The notes under the pieces were generated by a model. The model searched no databases, was not told the origin of the DNA, and saw only the letters and a list, made by a program, of their open reading frames with translations. Position numbers and translations under genes: made by a program. A stretch of 64,000 nt of DNA from JBHJHP01 sp042219825 (GTDB lineage: Bacteria; Bacteroidota; Bacteroidia; Bacteroidales; UBA5342), in NCBI RefSeq assembly GCF_042219825.1, contig NZ_JBHJHQ010000003.1:434001-498000 (forward strand). Reading direction: 5' to 3'. Shown piece after piece: positions 9,788-19,494 of this stretch. Position 1 is the stretch's first letter, and every line of letters begins with the position of its first letter.

Positions 9788-9804
9788 GTGTAATATTTGT
9801 AGCT

Positions 9805-10605
9805 CTACTCCTTTTTGCCAAGTTTAAGTATACGGATGGCTCCGCGCATTACTATTATAAACACGACTGATCCAATTACAAGATCCGGTTTATTGGAATC
9901 AAGAACATTTACTAAAATACCTGCAGCGATTACGCCCAGATTAATGACCACATCGTTTGACGTAAAAATCATGCTCGCCTTCATATGTGCCTCCTCTTTG
10001 CTGTTGGACTTTTGCAGCATGTAAAGACAGATACTGTTGGCTATGAGAGCAAAAATTGATACTACGATCATGGTTGTAAAATTAGGAAGGTGTTCACTTC
10101 CCATAAACCGTCTGATAACTTCTAAAAAGCCTGCCACAGCCAATAAAATCTGAAAATATCCTGCAAGCCTGGCAATATTTTTTTTACGAACCAGAGTACC
10201 CCCTACTGCAAAAAGACTTAATGCATATACAAAAGAGTCGGCTAGCATATCCAGACTGTCTGCTACCAGCCCCATGGATTTGGAGATAAGTCCAGTAGAC
10301 ATTTCAATAATAAAAAACACAAAATTAATTACAAGCACTGCCCAAAGTATGATTCTCTGGTTTGCAGCCTCTTCTACGTCCACTGGTTCAACTTGCTCCG
10401 TAGATAATTTTTTCATCCCTAAATTCAGGCTGTTTATTGCCTGTTCTATGGGATGAATATGCCCGTTATGGTAGACTGTCAGTTGCCGGTTGGATAAATC
10501 AAACTCCAGATTTTTAATATCCGGATTCCCGTCAAGTTTCATTCGGATAAGCCTTTCCTCCGATGGGCAGTCCATTTTAGCAATACTATATATACTTTTA
10601 TCCAT
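9805..10605 (-). CDS. Cation diffusion facilitator-type transporter with N-terminal HMA-like domain
   Basis: CDF proteins export divalent metals (Zn, Co, Cd, Fe) from the cytoplasm in exchange for protons. I place the start at 10605 (MDKSIYS), not 10677, because the ferredoxin-like metal-binding domain begins there. The product is about 266 residues. Residues 1-75 look like a heavy-metal-associated domain, but the usual CxxC is replaced by MDCPSEE with one Cys. Six membrane helices follow, with the DSLDMLADS motif that supplies transport-site Asp residues and a second acidic site in TSNDVVINLG. The protein stops right after helix 6, so the cytoplasmic C-terminal dimer domain of most CDFs is absent. 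The metal is not predictable. It heads a probable three-gene run. Confidence 0.85.
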   Translation of the reverse strand: MDKSIYSIAKMDCPSEERLIRMKLDGNPDIKNLEFDLSNRQLTVYHNGHIHPIEQAINSLNLGMKKLSTEQVEPVDVEEAANQRIILWAVLVINFVFFIIEMSTGLISKSMGLVADSLDMLADSFVYALSLFAVGGTLVRKKNIARLAGYFQILLAVAGFLEVIRRFMGSEHLPNFTTMIVVSIFALIANSICLYMLQKSNSKEEAHMKASMIFTSNDVVINLGVIAAGILVNVLDSNKPDLVIGSVVFIIVMRGAIRILKLGKKE

Positions 10606-10799
10606 TTCATTCCAGCTTTTTATAGGTCTAAAACGAATGAACAGGATTATTTGTTGAAAGGCAAAATGAATTAACATCGATTCCGAATTAAAATAAAGCC
10701 TAACACAACGTCAATTCCCTTTAATAGAGCCAGCACATCAGAAAATGAATTATTTTGATTTCCGTTGAATTCTAAAACAGTTGAAGCAGAATAAATTAT

Positions 10800-10807
10800 T
10801 AAATTTG
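10800..10807 (+). promoter_or_regulatory. Candidate -7 box for the hybrid kinase
   Basis: TAAATTTG matches TAnnTTTG exactly, 22 bases before the kinase start codon. A TTG at 10781-10783 lies 16 bases upstream of it, somewhat closer than the usual spacing. Confidence 0.4.
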
Positions 10808-10829
10808 GGATAAATTCTAATTCATTCTA

Positions 10830-13721
10830 ATGACACAGGAATTTATTAAGAATGCCACGTTGCTTATTACGCTTTCATTTCTCTATGGCATTATTAGATG
10901 GTATAGAGGCGATTTGAAAAAGATGTACCATCCGCTGAGTGGATTACTTTTTGGATTGATAGCCATTGCAGCTATGATGAACCCATTTGTGTATTCTCAG
11001 GGGACAATTTATGACGGAAGATCAGTAGTACTTACCCTTGCAGGTTTATGGGGAGGAGCTTACACTGTTTTGATTTCTGGAGTTATTTCTGCAGCCTACA
11101 GAATTTATCTGGGTGGCGCCGGAGTGATTCCAGGACTGGCAACCATTGTCTTATGCAGTGGAACCGGCTTATTGTTCAGAAATATTTTCAAAGAGAAATT
11201 GACTAAACTAAGCTTTTGGCATTTCCTGTTTATCGGAGTTATTGCACATATTGTCATGCTCATCTCACAGGTTTTGCACCCTGTGCTGAACTTTGCATAC
11301 CTCATGGAACAGTTATGGTTGCCTGTTCTGACAATATTCCCGATTGCATTTGCTATCATTTCCAAAGTCATTCAGTTAACCGAAAAATATATTGTTAACT
11401 ATCAGTCCATTATAGACAGTGAAGCACTATACCACACCACGCTTCTAAGTATTGGTGATGCGGTAATATGTACAGATGAAAAGGGAATGATTACTCAAAT
11501 GAATGAGGTAGCTGAGAAGCTTACCGGATGGAAGATTAAAAATGTGAAAGGGAAAAATCTCGAGACAGTTTTCCACATCATTGATGAAGAAAGCCGGGAA
11601 AAAGCAGAAGATATTGTTGCCAAAGTTACAAACAGCGGAACCATCGTTGGACTTGCAGACCATACACTTTTAATTTCCAAAAACGGGAAAGAATTCCCTG
11701 TGGCTGATAGCGGAGCACCTATCAAGAACAAGGATGGTAAAATAATTGGCGTAGTTATCGTATTCAGAGACCAGACCGAAGAGCGAAGATACCAGAAAGT
11801 TCTCATTGAAAGTGAAACAAGGTATAAGGAGCGTGAGTTCTGGCTGAGAGAATCTCAAAGAGTTGGCAAAATCGGCACTTATGATTTAAATATTTTAAAC
11901 AATCACTGGACTTCATCGGAAGTGCTGGATGAAATATTTGGGATATCAAAAGACAACCCTCACACTGTGGATAGCTGGAACGACATGGTTCATCCGGATC
12001 ACAGTGAAGAGATGATGGATTATTTTTTGAATTACGTGGTTAAAGGAAAGCATGTATTTGAAAAAGAATACAAAATAATCCGGCAAAATGATGAAAAGGT
12101 GAGATGGGTTGTCGGACATGGTGAACTTGAGTTTAACATACAAGGAGAGCCGGTAAGAATGTTTGGTACCATCAGGGATGTAACTGACCGTAAGAATTAT
12201 GAAATACAGTTGGAAGAAAGCGAACAAGCCTACCGTAATCTGTTCGAAAATCATTCAGCAGTAAAATTACTTCTTGATCCTAAAACCGGTAATATTGTTC
12301 ACGCAAACAAGGCTGCTTCGGATTTTTATGGATGGAGCATTGATGAGCTCGAAAAAATGAATATAAATGAGATCAATCCAATCAGTCAGGATGAAGTTTT
12401 CCAGAATATGCGAAACGCAGTTAAAGAAAAGAGAATCTATTTTGAATTCAAACATCGTCTGGCTAACGGAGAGATCCGGGATGTGGAGGTTTATACGAGT
12501 AAAACCGAATACAAAGGGAAAGTACTTTTGCATAGTATAGTACATGATGTTACCGATAAGAAGAAGCTGTTGGAGGATCTTGTTATTGCCAAAGAAAAAG
12601 CAGAGGAGAGTGAACGGTTAAAATCTGCATTTCTGGCCAATATGAGCCATGAAATAAGAACCCCTTTAAATGGAATACTGGGATTTACAAATCTGCTCAC
12701 TGAAAATAATAAGCTGACAAAAGAAAATAAAGAGGAATTCGGAAGAATTATCAATAAAAGCGCTGAAGGATTGTTAAAGATCATTAATGATATCCTGGAT
12801 ATTTCCAGACTTGAAACCGGGAAACTGGTTATAGATCAAAGTATATTCGATGTCGGAATTATGCTCTCAAATATCAATTCCATATATCAGAACAAAATCA
12901 GGGAATCTAATAAACCAGAGGTTAAAATAAATCTCATAAAACCAGATCATCAGATATTTGTTAAAAGTGATGAGAACCGGATAACACAGGTCATTACGAA
13001 TCTTTTAGACAATGCGATTAGATTTACCCACAAAGGAAACATTGATTTTGGATTACGTATTGTCAGTAGTACAACTGTAGAATTTTTTGTGTCTGATACC
13101 GGAATTGGGATCCCCGATGATAAGCAGCAACTGATATTTGAACGATTCAGCCAGGCTGATGATAATACGACCCGAAGTTATGGAGGAACAGGACTGGGTC
13201 TGGCCATTGTTAAAAAACTTACTGAACTCATGGGGTGTGAAATAAACCTGGAATCCAAACACGGCGTGGGATCAAGATTCTGGTTTCAAATGCCTGTGGT
13301 AGTTCCAAAGAACAACATGAAGCCGGAAGAAATATCAGTAAACGGATCGCAAATTGTTCAGCTAAACAGCGAAAAAATACTGGTTGTTGAAGATGATCCT
13401 GCCAGCAAAGCCTTCTATGAAGAGGTCCTGCAGGAATCCTTTTCGAACATTTTTTATGCTGAAAACGGACAGAAAGCAATGATGCTTTACAGTACAAAAA
13501 AACCGGATATTATATTAATGGATATAGGCTTACCGGACATTAACGGACTTAATCTTGTAAGAAAAATCAGGGAAAAAGATCTTAATGTCATTATTATTGC
13601 ACAAACTGCATATGCATTACCAGATGATAAACAAAAAGCTATTAAGGCAGGATGCAACGGCTATATCCCTAAACCAATAAAAAAAGACCAGCTTATTCAG
13701 ACCATTAAAAATTATTTGTAA
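10830..13721 (+). CDS. Membrane hybrid histidine kinase: LytS-type 5TM, PAS repeats, HisKA, HATPase, REC
   Basis: The 963-residue sensor kinase begins with a 5TM-LYT-type membrane sensor (about 1-200, with the PHP-like YHPLSG and NPxxYSQGTIYDGRS stretches), the module found in LytS-like kinases. Three PAS/PAC units follow (about 205-325, 345-455, 465-580), the second with a PAS_3-like pattern. HisKA contains MSHEIRTPLNG near 605-615. HATPase_c has the N box (NLLDNAIRFT), DTGIGIPD and GGTGLGLAIV. The C-terminal REC domain (about 850-963) has the phospho-acceptor Asp in ILMDIGLPDING. There is no DNA-binding output, so the signal must pass to an unlinked partner. The stop codon lies inside a long stem-loop shared with the convergent GH127 gene. 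The stimulus is unknown. Confidence 0.92.
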   Translation: MTQEFIKNATLLITLSFLYGIIRWYRGDLKKMYHPLSGLLFGLIAIAAMMNPFVYSQGTIYDGRSVVLTLAGLWGGAYTVLISGVISAAYRIYLGGAGVIPGLATIVLCSGTGLLFRNIFKEKLTKLSFWHFLFIGVIAHIVMLISQVLHPVLNFAYLMEQLWLPVLTIFPIAFAIISKVIQLTEKYIVNYQSIIDSEALYHTTLLSIGDAVICTDEKGMITQMNEVAEKLTGWKIKNVKGKNLETVFHIIDEESREKAEDIVAKVTNSGTIVGLADHTLLISKNGKEFPVADSGAPIKNKDGKIIGVVIVFRDQTEERRYQKVLIESETRYKEREFWLRESQRVGKIGTYDLNILNNHWTSSEVLDEIFGISKDNPHTVDSWNDMVHPDHSEEMMDYFLNYVVKGKHVFEKEYKIIRQNDEKVRWVVGHGELEFNIQGEPVRMFGTIRDVTDRKNYEIQLEESEQAYRNLFENHSAVKLLLDPKTGNIVHANKAASDFYGWSIDELEKMNINEINPISQDEVFQNMRNAVKEKRIYFEFKHRLANGEIRDVEVYTSKTEYKGKVLLHSIVHDVTDKKKLLEDLVIAKEKAEESERLKSAFLANMSHEIRTPLNGILGFTNLLTENNKLTKENKEEFGRIINKSAEGLLKIINDILDISRLETGKLVIDQSIFDVGIMLSNINSIYQNKIRESNKPEVKINLIKPDHQIFVKSDENRITQVITNLLDNAIRFTHKGNIDFGLRIVSSTTVEFFVSDTGIGIPDDKQQLIFERFSQADDNTTRSYGGTGLGLAIVKKLTELMGCEINLESKHGVGSRFWFQMPVVVPKNNMKPEEISVNGSQIVQLNSEKILVVEDDPASKAFYEEVLQESFSNIFYAENGQKAMMLYSTKKPDIILMDIGLPDINGLNLVRKIREKDLNVIIIAQTAYALPDDKQKAIKAGCNGYIPKPIKKDQLIQTIKNYL

Positions 13722-13746
13722 TGCGAATTAAATATCGCATTACAAA
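13715..13746. terminator. 12-bp stem-loop between convergent genes
   Basis: A perfect 12-bp stem (13715-13726 with 13735-13746) has an 8-base loop. It spans the stop codon of the plus-strand kinase and ends 5 bases before the end of the minus-strand GH127 gene, so it could slow or end transcription both ways. T tracts are poor on both sides. Confidence 0.55.
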
Positions 13747-13750
13747 TGGT

Positions 13751-16700
13751 TTAATATATAACAACTTTCCCTGCCTGTGCTTTACCGTCGGAGCAGACCC
13801 TGATAATTTTTACTCCAGCCTCCTGACATTCAAACTCTTCATAAGAATCCCTTATGGTACGCTTATCAATAAGTTTCCCCCGAATATCATAAATAGCAAC
13901 CGTTCCATTTTCGGGTAATGCTGTGATCCTGATACTTTTATCAACTACATCAGCTTTCCAACCCATGTTATCCACTACTTCGTAAGAGATTGCGGCCTCT
14001 TCTGAAGGTTGCAATATGCGAACGTAAAACAATCCACCGGCTATGTTAGATAAATTGATAGCCTGAAACTTTACCGTAATCTGTTCCTTTCCTTCCGTCA
14101 TGGAATTCGGAATAGGGTATTCCACATTTTTAAATTCATCGACATTCCACTTCCCAATCAGGTTTTCAGTCGTTAATTTAACGTCGTCAATCAGAATTTC
14201 GAAAGTTCGGCTACCATACGTTTCATTACCCCAGTAACGCACCATAAGAGAAAGATCTGATTTACCCTGAGTACTAAAGGTGTAACTGATAAAGCCACCG
14301 TTATTGGCGTCGCGCCAAAATTCATTCTGCCAGTTTCCGGTAGTGGAGTTAGAACTTTGCAGGTTGTGGTCTGCCTCAGGCTGTTGTTCACCCGGTGCCA
14401 CCTGATCCACTGTCCGTGCATCCAGCTCCAGTTCTGCCTTCTCAATTTCAGCCAGACTATCCAGTACGCTCTGATACTGATCCTTGTTCAGCGCCAGCCA
14501 GTACATCATGTACCTTGCGTCATGTATTTTGTAGAACGGTTCCAGTACCAGATCTGTATCTTCTGCATCAGGAAACAGATCATTTGCTTTAAAGTGCAAT
14601 GGCTCCCCTTGTACAGGAACTATTTTTGCGGTGATGCTGTCCCTGTCAGCAACCAGTACAGGTGCCTGATCCAAAGGCATCAGGCTGCCACTCGCAATAT
14701 GCCCCCAGCGACTGTCATCCGCAACCAAGCCAGCCAGATCCTGTGTCCCGGTTTTTGCACCCAGTAGTACCGGACCATGCATTATGGCCACGTAGCGGGA
14801 TACGTTGGGAAGCTGTTCAATTGCGTTATGCATTGGCAGTAAAATCTTCACAGTATCTCCGTCACTCCATGTACGCTGAACCGGGATATAGGTCTGTGGT
14901 ACTGACTGCACATCAAGGGTATCGTGGTTAACGATAATTTTCAGTGCACCTGCATTAACCCACCCTGGGGAACGAACTTTCAGTATAAAATCGGTTGGTG
15001 TGGTAGTAGATATAATTAATACCGTCTGCTCCTCATCAGGAAAAGATGTCTCCTGTCTTAGCGTTAAACCTTTTTCTTTCCAGTTAAGCTCTGATGCAAT
15101 AAAGAGGTTGAGATACAGCGATTCGTCATCATGCGTATAGATAAACTCACCATATTTACCGTGATTTTCCATGCCGGTTCCAACACAACACCACATGGCC
15201 TGGTTGGGCGCAGAATAAACCCGGTAGTGCTGAGGACGTGCCGGCGTAAAGTATACATAACCCCCATGTTCCGGATGCTGTGTGGAAAGGATATGATTCA
15301 ACATCGCCCTCTCATAAAAATCAGCGTATTTGGCCTGAGGATCAACACGAAACAGATCTTCTGTCAATTTCAGCATATTGTTGGTATTGCAGGATTCCGG
15401 ACCCTCCACATCATTTATATAATCTATGCAGGCAGAAGCCTGTGGAAAATATTCCTTCCGGCTGTTGCCTCCAAGTGCAAGGCTGCGGTTTTGGGTCACA
15501 GTCTGCCAGAAAAACTGACCTGCATTCGTGTATGCCACATCTTTGGTCAGTTCTGCAATTCTTTGAAATCCGACAGCTTTAGGAACCTGTGTATTGGCAT
15601 GTTTGTTATCCAGATTATCTACATGAGCAGCCATACTGTTTAAAATCTGCTTATGTGAAAACCGTTTCGCCGCTGTAATATACTTTGCTTCACCGGTCAT
15701 CTGGTAAGCATCAGCCAGTACCTCATTCATGCCACCATGTTCAGTGTTCAGCATGGTTTCCATCTGTGCATCAGATAAACCGGAAGTGATCGAAATGGCC
15801 CAGTCACAAAATTTCAGGAATACTTCTTTCGCGGTTTCATTATTGCCATACAGCCAGGCATCACGTAAGCCGGCATACGTTTTATGCAGATTGTACCAGG
15901 GAACCCAGGCTGAGGTATAGTTGCTGAAATTCCCTGTTTTAAATGTTGACCATACCGAATTACTTGAAGGAACACCCCCGGCATAACCTACACCCCATGC
16001 TGGATATTTAATTGCGTTTGCATCCTGGCAGGATTTCAATTCATCCACCATATAATCCATGCGTTGCTTACAGGTTGAATTACCGGTAGCTGCATAATTG
16101 ATAGCCATTGCCGTAAGATAATGTCCGCCTATGTGCCCGTCAAGTCCGATCCAGTTGGGATAACTGGAGGCTTTTGCAGACAAACCGGCTTCCTTGCGAT
16201 AAGGAGCAAGTAAGCGATCCACATCATATTTCAGAAGCGTCTGGATATTCAGATCCTCCGCATGTTTAAAAGGACCATCCAACAGTGTAACATCCCCCAG
16301 TGGGAATTCATTGGTGTAAAGTTTATCCTGTTGTTCACCGGTAATTTCAAAAGGGTTTTCAACCGTGTAATTCAGGGTATAGATTTTTGATTCTGAGCCA
16401 CCCACAGATGTGATCGTTATAACAGACACCCCTGTTCCTGAGGTGATATCAACCGCTTCATTTCCTGAAACAGCAACACCGGGTACAGCCGGAACCAATT
16501 CCGGATTGACCAATGTGGCACCAGCAGGCAGTGTCACAGTATAGGCTAGAGAGTCAGGATTAAAATCCGGTTCAAACTGCCCATCTGTGACTTTAATATT
16601 CAATAGAGAGGCATTGGTTTTCACTTCTTCAGTTAACTCACCGATATAGGTCAGCGTAAAATTATCCACCTTGAACCATCCATGACCATCTCCAGAAGTT

Positions 16701-17275
16701 AGGTTTGGAAAAGCATATCCCTGTTGAGTTGCTCTACCATTTGTACGAACACCCAACACTAAATTACCGTCGGTTACCGGAGCCGTGACCGTCAATGTTA
16801 AAAACGGTCCCCTGTCGTTCTGAGTTTCAGTATATCCGCCGAAAGAATACGTCTCTGCCCTGCCTAAAACAGACAGATTATCTGTGGAATAATCGTTTTC
16901 TGATCCAAACAACTGCGAAACCCCGTTGGCAAAAATACGCTGGGTAGTTAAGCGACTGGTGCTTGCATTGCTACTTCCCATAAGATCTCCTGTGATGGTG
17001 TACATGCCTTCCGGAAGCCCTGTGATCGTTTGAGAAAGTTCTACATCGCCAATACTCGCATTCCATGTGCCGGCAATGTACGTCCCTGTTTTGGTGTCGT
17101 CTCCATCGTTGTTCACTCCAACCCATGTATAGCCACTGGCTCCGATCCAGTTCCAGCCGTTAGCGTTGCCGGATTCAAAACTAGGGTTGGTAATGGAGTT
17201 GGTATAATTTGTTTGTGCATTTGCAGTTTGTAAACCAAGCAAGACTACAAAGGCATAAAAAATGGTTTTTTTCAT
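13751..17275 (-). CDS. Multidomain GH127 beta-L-arabinofuranosidase with T9SS C-terminal domain
   Basis: GH127 enzymes release beta-L-arabinofuranose with a zinc-bound cysteine nucleophile. The 1174-residue protein has a signal peptide (ANA-Q), an N-terminal beta-sandwich of carbohydrate-binding type (about 25-215), and a cadherin-like beta sandwich (about 220-310). The GH127 barrel (about 330-900) begins LLAPYRKEAGL and contains GHIGGHYL. SCNTNN and the paired Cys in MWCCVGTG match the zinc/nucleophile positions known from HypBA1. A DUF6805-like sandwich (about 960-1090) follows, then a final segment with AIYDIRGKLI and KVVIY that looks like a type IX secretion CTD. It is the last gene of the five-gene enzyme run, 145 bases after GH67. 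Arabinose side chains on xylan or pectin are the likely target; exact linkage is inferred. Confidence 0.87.
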   Translation of the reverse strand: MKKTIFYAFVVLLGLQTANAQTNYTNSITNPSFESGNANGWNWIGASGYTWVGVNNDGDDTKTGTYIAGTWNASIGDVELSQTITGLPEGMYTITGDLMGSSNASTSRLTTQRIFANGVSQLFGSENDYSTDNLSVLGRAETYSFGGYTETQNDRGPFLTLTVTAPVTDGNLVLGVRTNGRATQQGYAFPNLTSGDGHGWFKVDNFTLTYIGELTEEVKTNASLLNIKVTDGQFEPDFNPDSLAYTVTLPAGATLVNPELVPAVPGVAVSGNEAVDITSGTGVSVITITSVGGSESKIYTLNYTVENPFEITGEQQDKLYTNEFPLGDVTLLDGPFKHAEDLNIQTLLKYDVDRLLAPYRKEAGLSAKASSYPNWIGLDGHIGGHYLTAMAINYAATGNSTCKQRMDYMVDELKSCQDANAIKYPAWGVGYAGGVPSSNSVWSTFKTGNFSNYTSAWVPWYNLHKTYAGLRDAWLYGNNETAKEVFLKFCDWAISITSGLSDAQMETMLNTEHGGMNEVLADAYQMTGEAKYITAAKRFSHKQILNSMAAHVDNLDNKHANTQVPKAVGFQRIAELTKDVAYTNAGQFFWQTVTQNRSLALGGNSRKEYFPQASACIDYINDVEGPESCNTNNMLKLTEDLFRVDPQAKYADFYERAMLNHILSTQHPEHGGYVYFTPARPQHYRVYSAPNQAMWCCVGTGMENHGKYGEFIYTHDDESLYLNLFIASELNWKEKGLTLRQETSFPDEEQTVLIISTTTPTDFILKVRSPGWVNAGALKIIVNHDTLDVQSVPQTYIPVQRTWSDGDTVKILLPMHNAIEQLPNVSRYVAIMHGPVLLGAKTGTQDLAGLVADDSRWGHIASGSLMPLDQAPVLVADRDSITAKIVPVQGEPLHFKANDLFPDAEDTDLVLEPFYKIHDARYMMYWLALNKDQYQSVLDSLAEIEKAELELDARTVDQVAPGEQQPEADHNLQSSNSTTGNWQNEFWRDANNGGFISYTFSTQGKSDLSLMVRYWGNETYGSRTFEILIDDVKLTTENLIGKWNVDEFKNVEYPIPNSMTEGKEQITVKFQAINLSNIAGGLFYVRILQPSEEAAISYEVVDNMGWKADVVDKSIRITALPENGTVAIYDIRGKLIDKRTIRDSYEEFECQEAGVKIIRVCSDGKAQAGKVVIY

Positions 17276-17420
17276 GAAATAAGCATGTTGTTAGTACGGG
17301 GCAAATTTAAAAACTTATTGATATTATCGGGTTTAAATTGACGTCAAACCAGAAATTAATCCGATTTTAAACAAGAAGTAAACTCATGCCTTTAATGCGT
17401 TAATATGTCGTTTATCACTT

Positions 17421-19457
17421 TTAATCTATCTGCATCAGTTCGTTCAGCCTGTAAACCGGTGGTTCTACATTATCAGGTAAAAGCATTCCGCTGAACTGCT
17501 GAAAATAGAGCAGACAGGCAGCCTTCCAGATACGGGCATTATCGTATTGTTCCCGCAATTTACCCTGAACCTGATAAAACCGTTCGGAATCCATATACAA
17601 TCCCATATTATTCCAGGTTTTTTGAAATTTATCTACCTCTTTAACACCACTATCATACCTGTAACACAGCTCATTCCATAAGGTATTACCATTATGCAGC
17701 TTGTAATCCCATGGCACATGATGAAACCAAAGCAGGTACTTTTCAGGACAAGTTTTCAAATCATTAAAAACAGATGGCAATGGTTCATTATACTGGCTGA
17801 CTGCATTGCTTCCATTCCGGGTCCGGTCAAAACCGATACCTTTATCATCAGCCTGATGGTAATATGGTCTGGTCCAGTCTTTACGCCAATCTGCGGGATT
17901 CCACCATGGAGCCGGACCATAATGGTCGTTTGCGGCGAACAAGTGATGCAACCCAAGCGGCATCATATAATTCACTGCTGCTTCACGGCTTTCAATCATC
18001 ATTTGTTTTACCGGGTGCAAAAAATGTTGGAACCATAAGGAAGTATCCGAAAGTTCTTCCCGGGCATTCAAAAATGTCAGCTTCAGCCATTCATCTGCGA
18101 CCTGTTCGCTCGTTAAGCTATTGCTCCAGGCCATTCTTCCAAAAGCATACCAGTTGGCCTGCGCAAAGGGATGACCACACCAATTTGGGTCAGAACCAAT
18201 ATTTGACACACCGGCAATCAACGTATGTTGAAAAGGGATTATGTCACCACCCGTGTATCGGGCAATCGTACTTCCGGGACCCTCCATATAAGTGTCGCTG
18301 TTAAAAAACTCCTCCCACATGGGCGCCAGAAAAACCAGGTGAACATTTTGCCCAAGGTATTCCTGTGTGATCTGCAGCTCCGGCATCACAGCCGTTTCTT
18401 TCATCCCTCCGAATAGCGGACTGAAGGGTTCTCGCGGTTGAAAATCCAGCGGCCCGTTTTTGGACTGGATGATAACATTATCCCTGAACTTTCCGTCCAG
18501 AGGGACAAATTCGTCATAAGCCTGTTTGACGCGGTCGTCTCCGGAAGGTTTATAAACAAAGGCGCGCCACATCACAATTCCACCATACGGCTTTAATGCA
18601 TCGGCCAGCATATTGGCCCCATCGGCATGGGACCGGCCAAAATCCTGTGGCCCAGGCTGTCCCTCACTGTTAGCTTTGACCAGGAATCCACCGAAATCGG
18701 GGATAAGCGCATATATTTCACTGACTTTTTCCTGCCACCATCCTATAACATCAGGATCAAGCGGATCAGACGTTTTAAGTCCGCCGATCAGCGAAGGAGA
18801 GGAGAATTTAACCGCCAGATAAGGTTTTATACCATAAGGCCTCAGTACATCAGCGATCTCCTGAACCCTCTTCAAAACCTTTGGACTTAACATTTGAGGT
18901 GATGCATTGACATTATTCAAAACAGTCCCGTTTATCCCGACCGACGCATTTGCCCGCGCATACTCCTTCCATAGGTTTCTGTCCTGTGCTGTAACAGTAA
19001 AGGCATCTTTGCCTTTGCGCCAGAATATCGATGAACCGGCATAGCCACGTTCGATGCTCCCATCGAGGTTATCCCAGTGGTTCAGCAGACGAAGATCATA
19101 CGATGGATTTTGAATAACCTTGTCAATGGGTGCTCCGGTTTGCTGACGACGCAGCAATTCATATACACCGTAGAGAATACCCAGATCTGTTTGAGCGTAA
19201 ATCCTGTTTCGTGTCAGCCGGAATCCATCTCCTGTAATCCTTCTGTCCCCTTTAATTATCAGTCTGATTCTGGCGCCATCTTTACCCTGCCATCCCTGAT
19301 GTAACTCCTGTGCAGCAATATCCAGTGTAGGAGAACCTGTTTTATATTTTACGGTGACCTGACCGTTGTTCTGTGCCCTGAGCCAGAGCTGATGACCATC
19401 TTCTGCAGTGATGTTCAGGCATAATAGCAGCGTGAGAAGTAAAAGTGTTCGTGTCAT
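17421..19457 (-). CDS. GH67 alpha-glucuronidase
   Basis: GH67 enzymes remove 4-O-methyl-glucuronic acid from the terminal xylose of xylo-oligosaccharides. The 678-residue protein has a signal peptide (about 1-18), an N-terminal GH67N sandwich, the central TIM barrel and the helical C-terminal domain, a normal length for the family. Probable catalytic residues are Glu265 in KANSEGQPGP (acid), Asp338 in NGPLDFQP and Glu366 in ITQEYLG, lining up with the acid and two bases known in Cellvibrio GlcA67A. No lipobox is apparent, so it is probably periplasmic. It starts 37 bases after the GH10 xylanase gene ends, and the two enzymes act in sequence on glucuronoxylan. Assignment is very secure. Confidence 0.95.
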   Translation of the reverse strand: MTRTLLLLTLLLCLNITAEDGHQLWLRAQNNGQVTVKYKTGSPTLDIAAQELHQGWQGKDGARIRLIIKGDRRITGDGFRLTRNRIYAQTDLGILYGVYELLRRQQTGAPIDKVIQNPSYDLRLLNHWDNLDGSIERGYAGSSIFWRKGKDAFTVTAQDRNLWKEYARANASVGINGTVLNNVNASPQMLSPKVLKRVQEIADVLRPYGIKPYLAVKFSSPSLIGGLKTSDPLDPDVIGWWQEKVSEIYALIPDFGGFLVKANSEGQPGPQDFGRSHADGANMLADALKPYGGIVMWRAFVYKPSGDDRVKQAYDEFVPLDGKFRDNVIIQSKNGPLDFQPREPFSPLFGGMKETAVMPELQITQEYLGQNVHLVFLAPMWEEFFNSDTYMEGPGSTIARYTGGDIIPFQHTLIAGVSNIGSDPNWCGHPFAQANWYAFGRMAWSNSLTSEQVADEWLKLTFLNAREELSDTSLWFQHFLHPVKQMMIESREAAVNYMMPLGLHHLFAANDHYGPAPWWNPADWRKDWTRPYYHQADDKGIGFDRTRNGSNAVSQYNEPLPSVFNDLKTCPEKYLLWFHHVPWDYKLHNGNTLWNELCYRYDSGVKEVDKFQKTWNNMGLYMDSERFYQVQGKLREQYDNARIWKAACLLYFQQFSGMLLPDNVEPPVYRLNELMQID

Positions 19458-19494
19458 GTTATGGCATTTTGACCGGATTGTGTTGTTTGTTACT

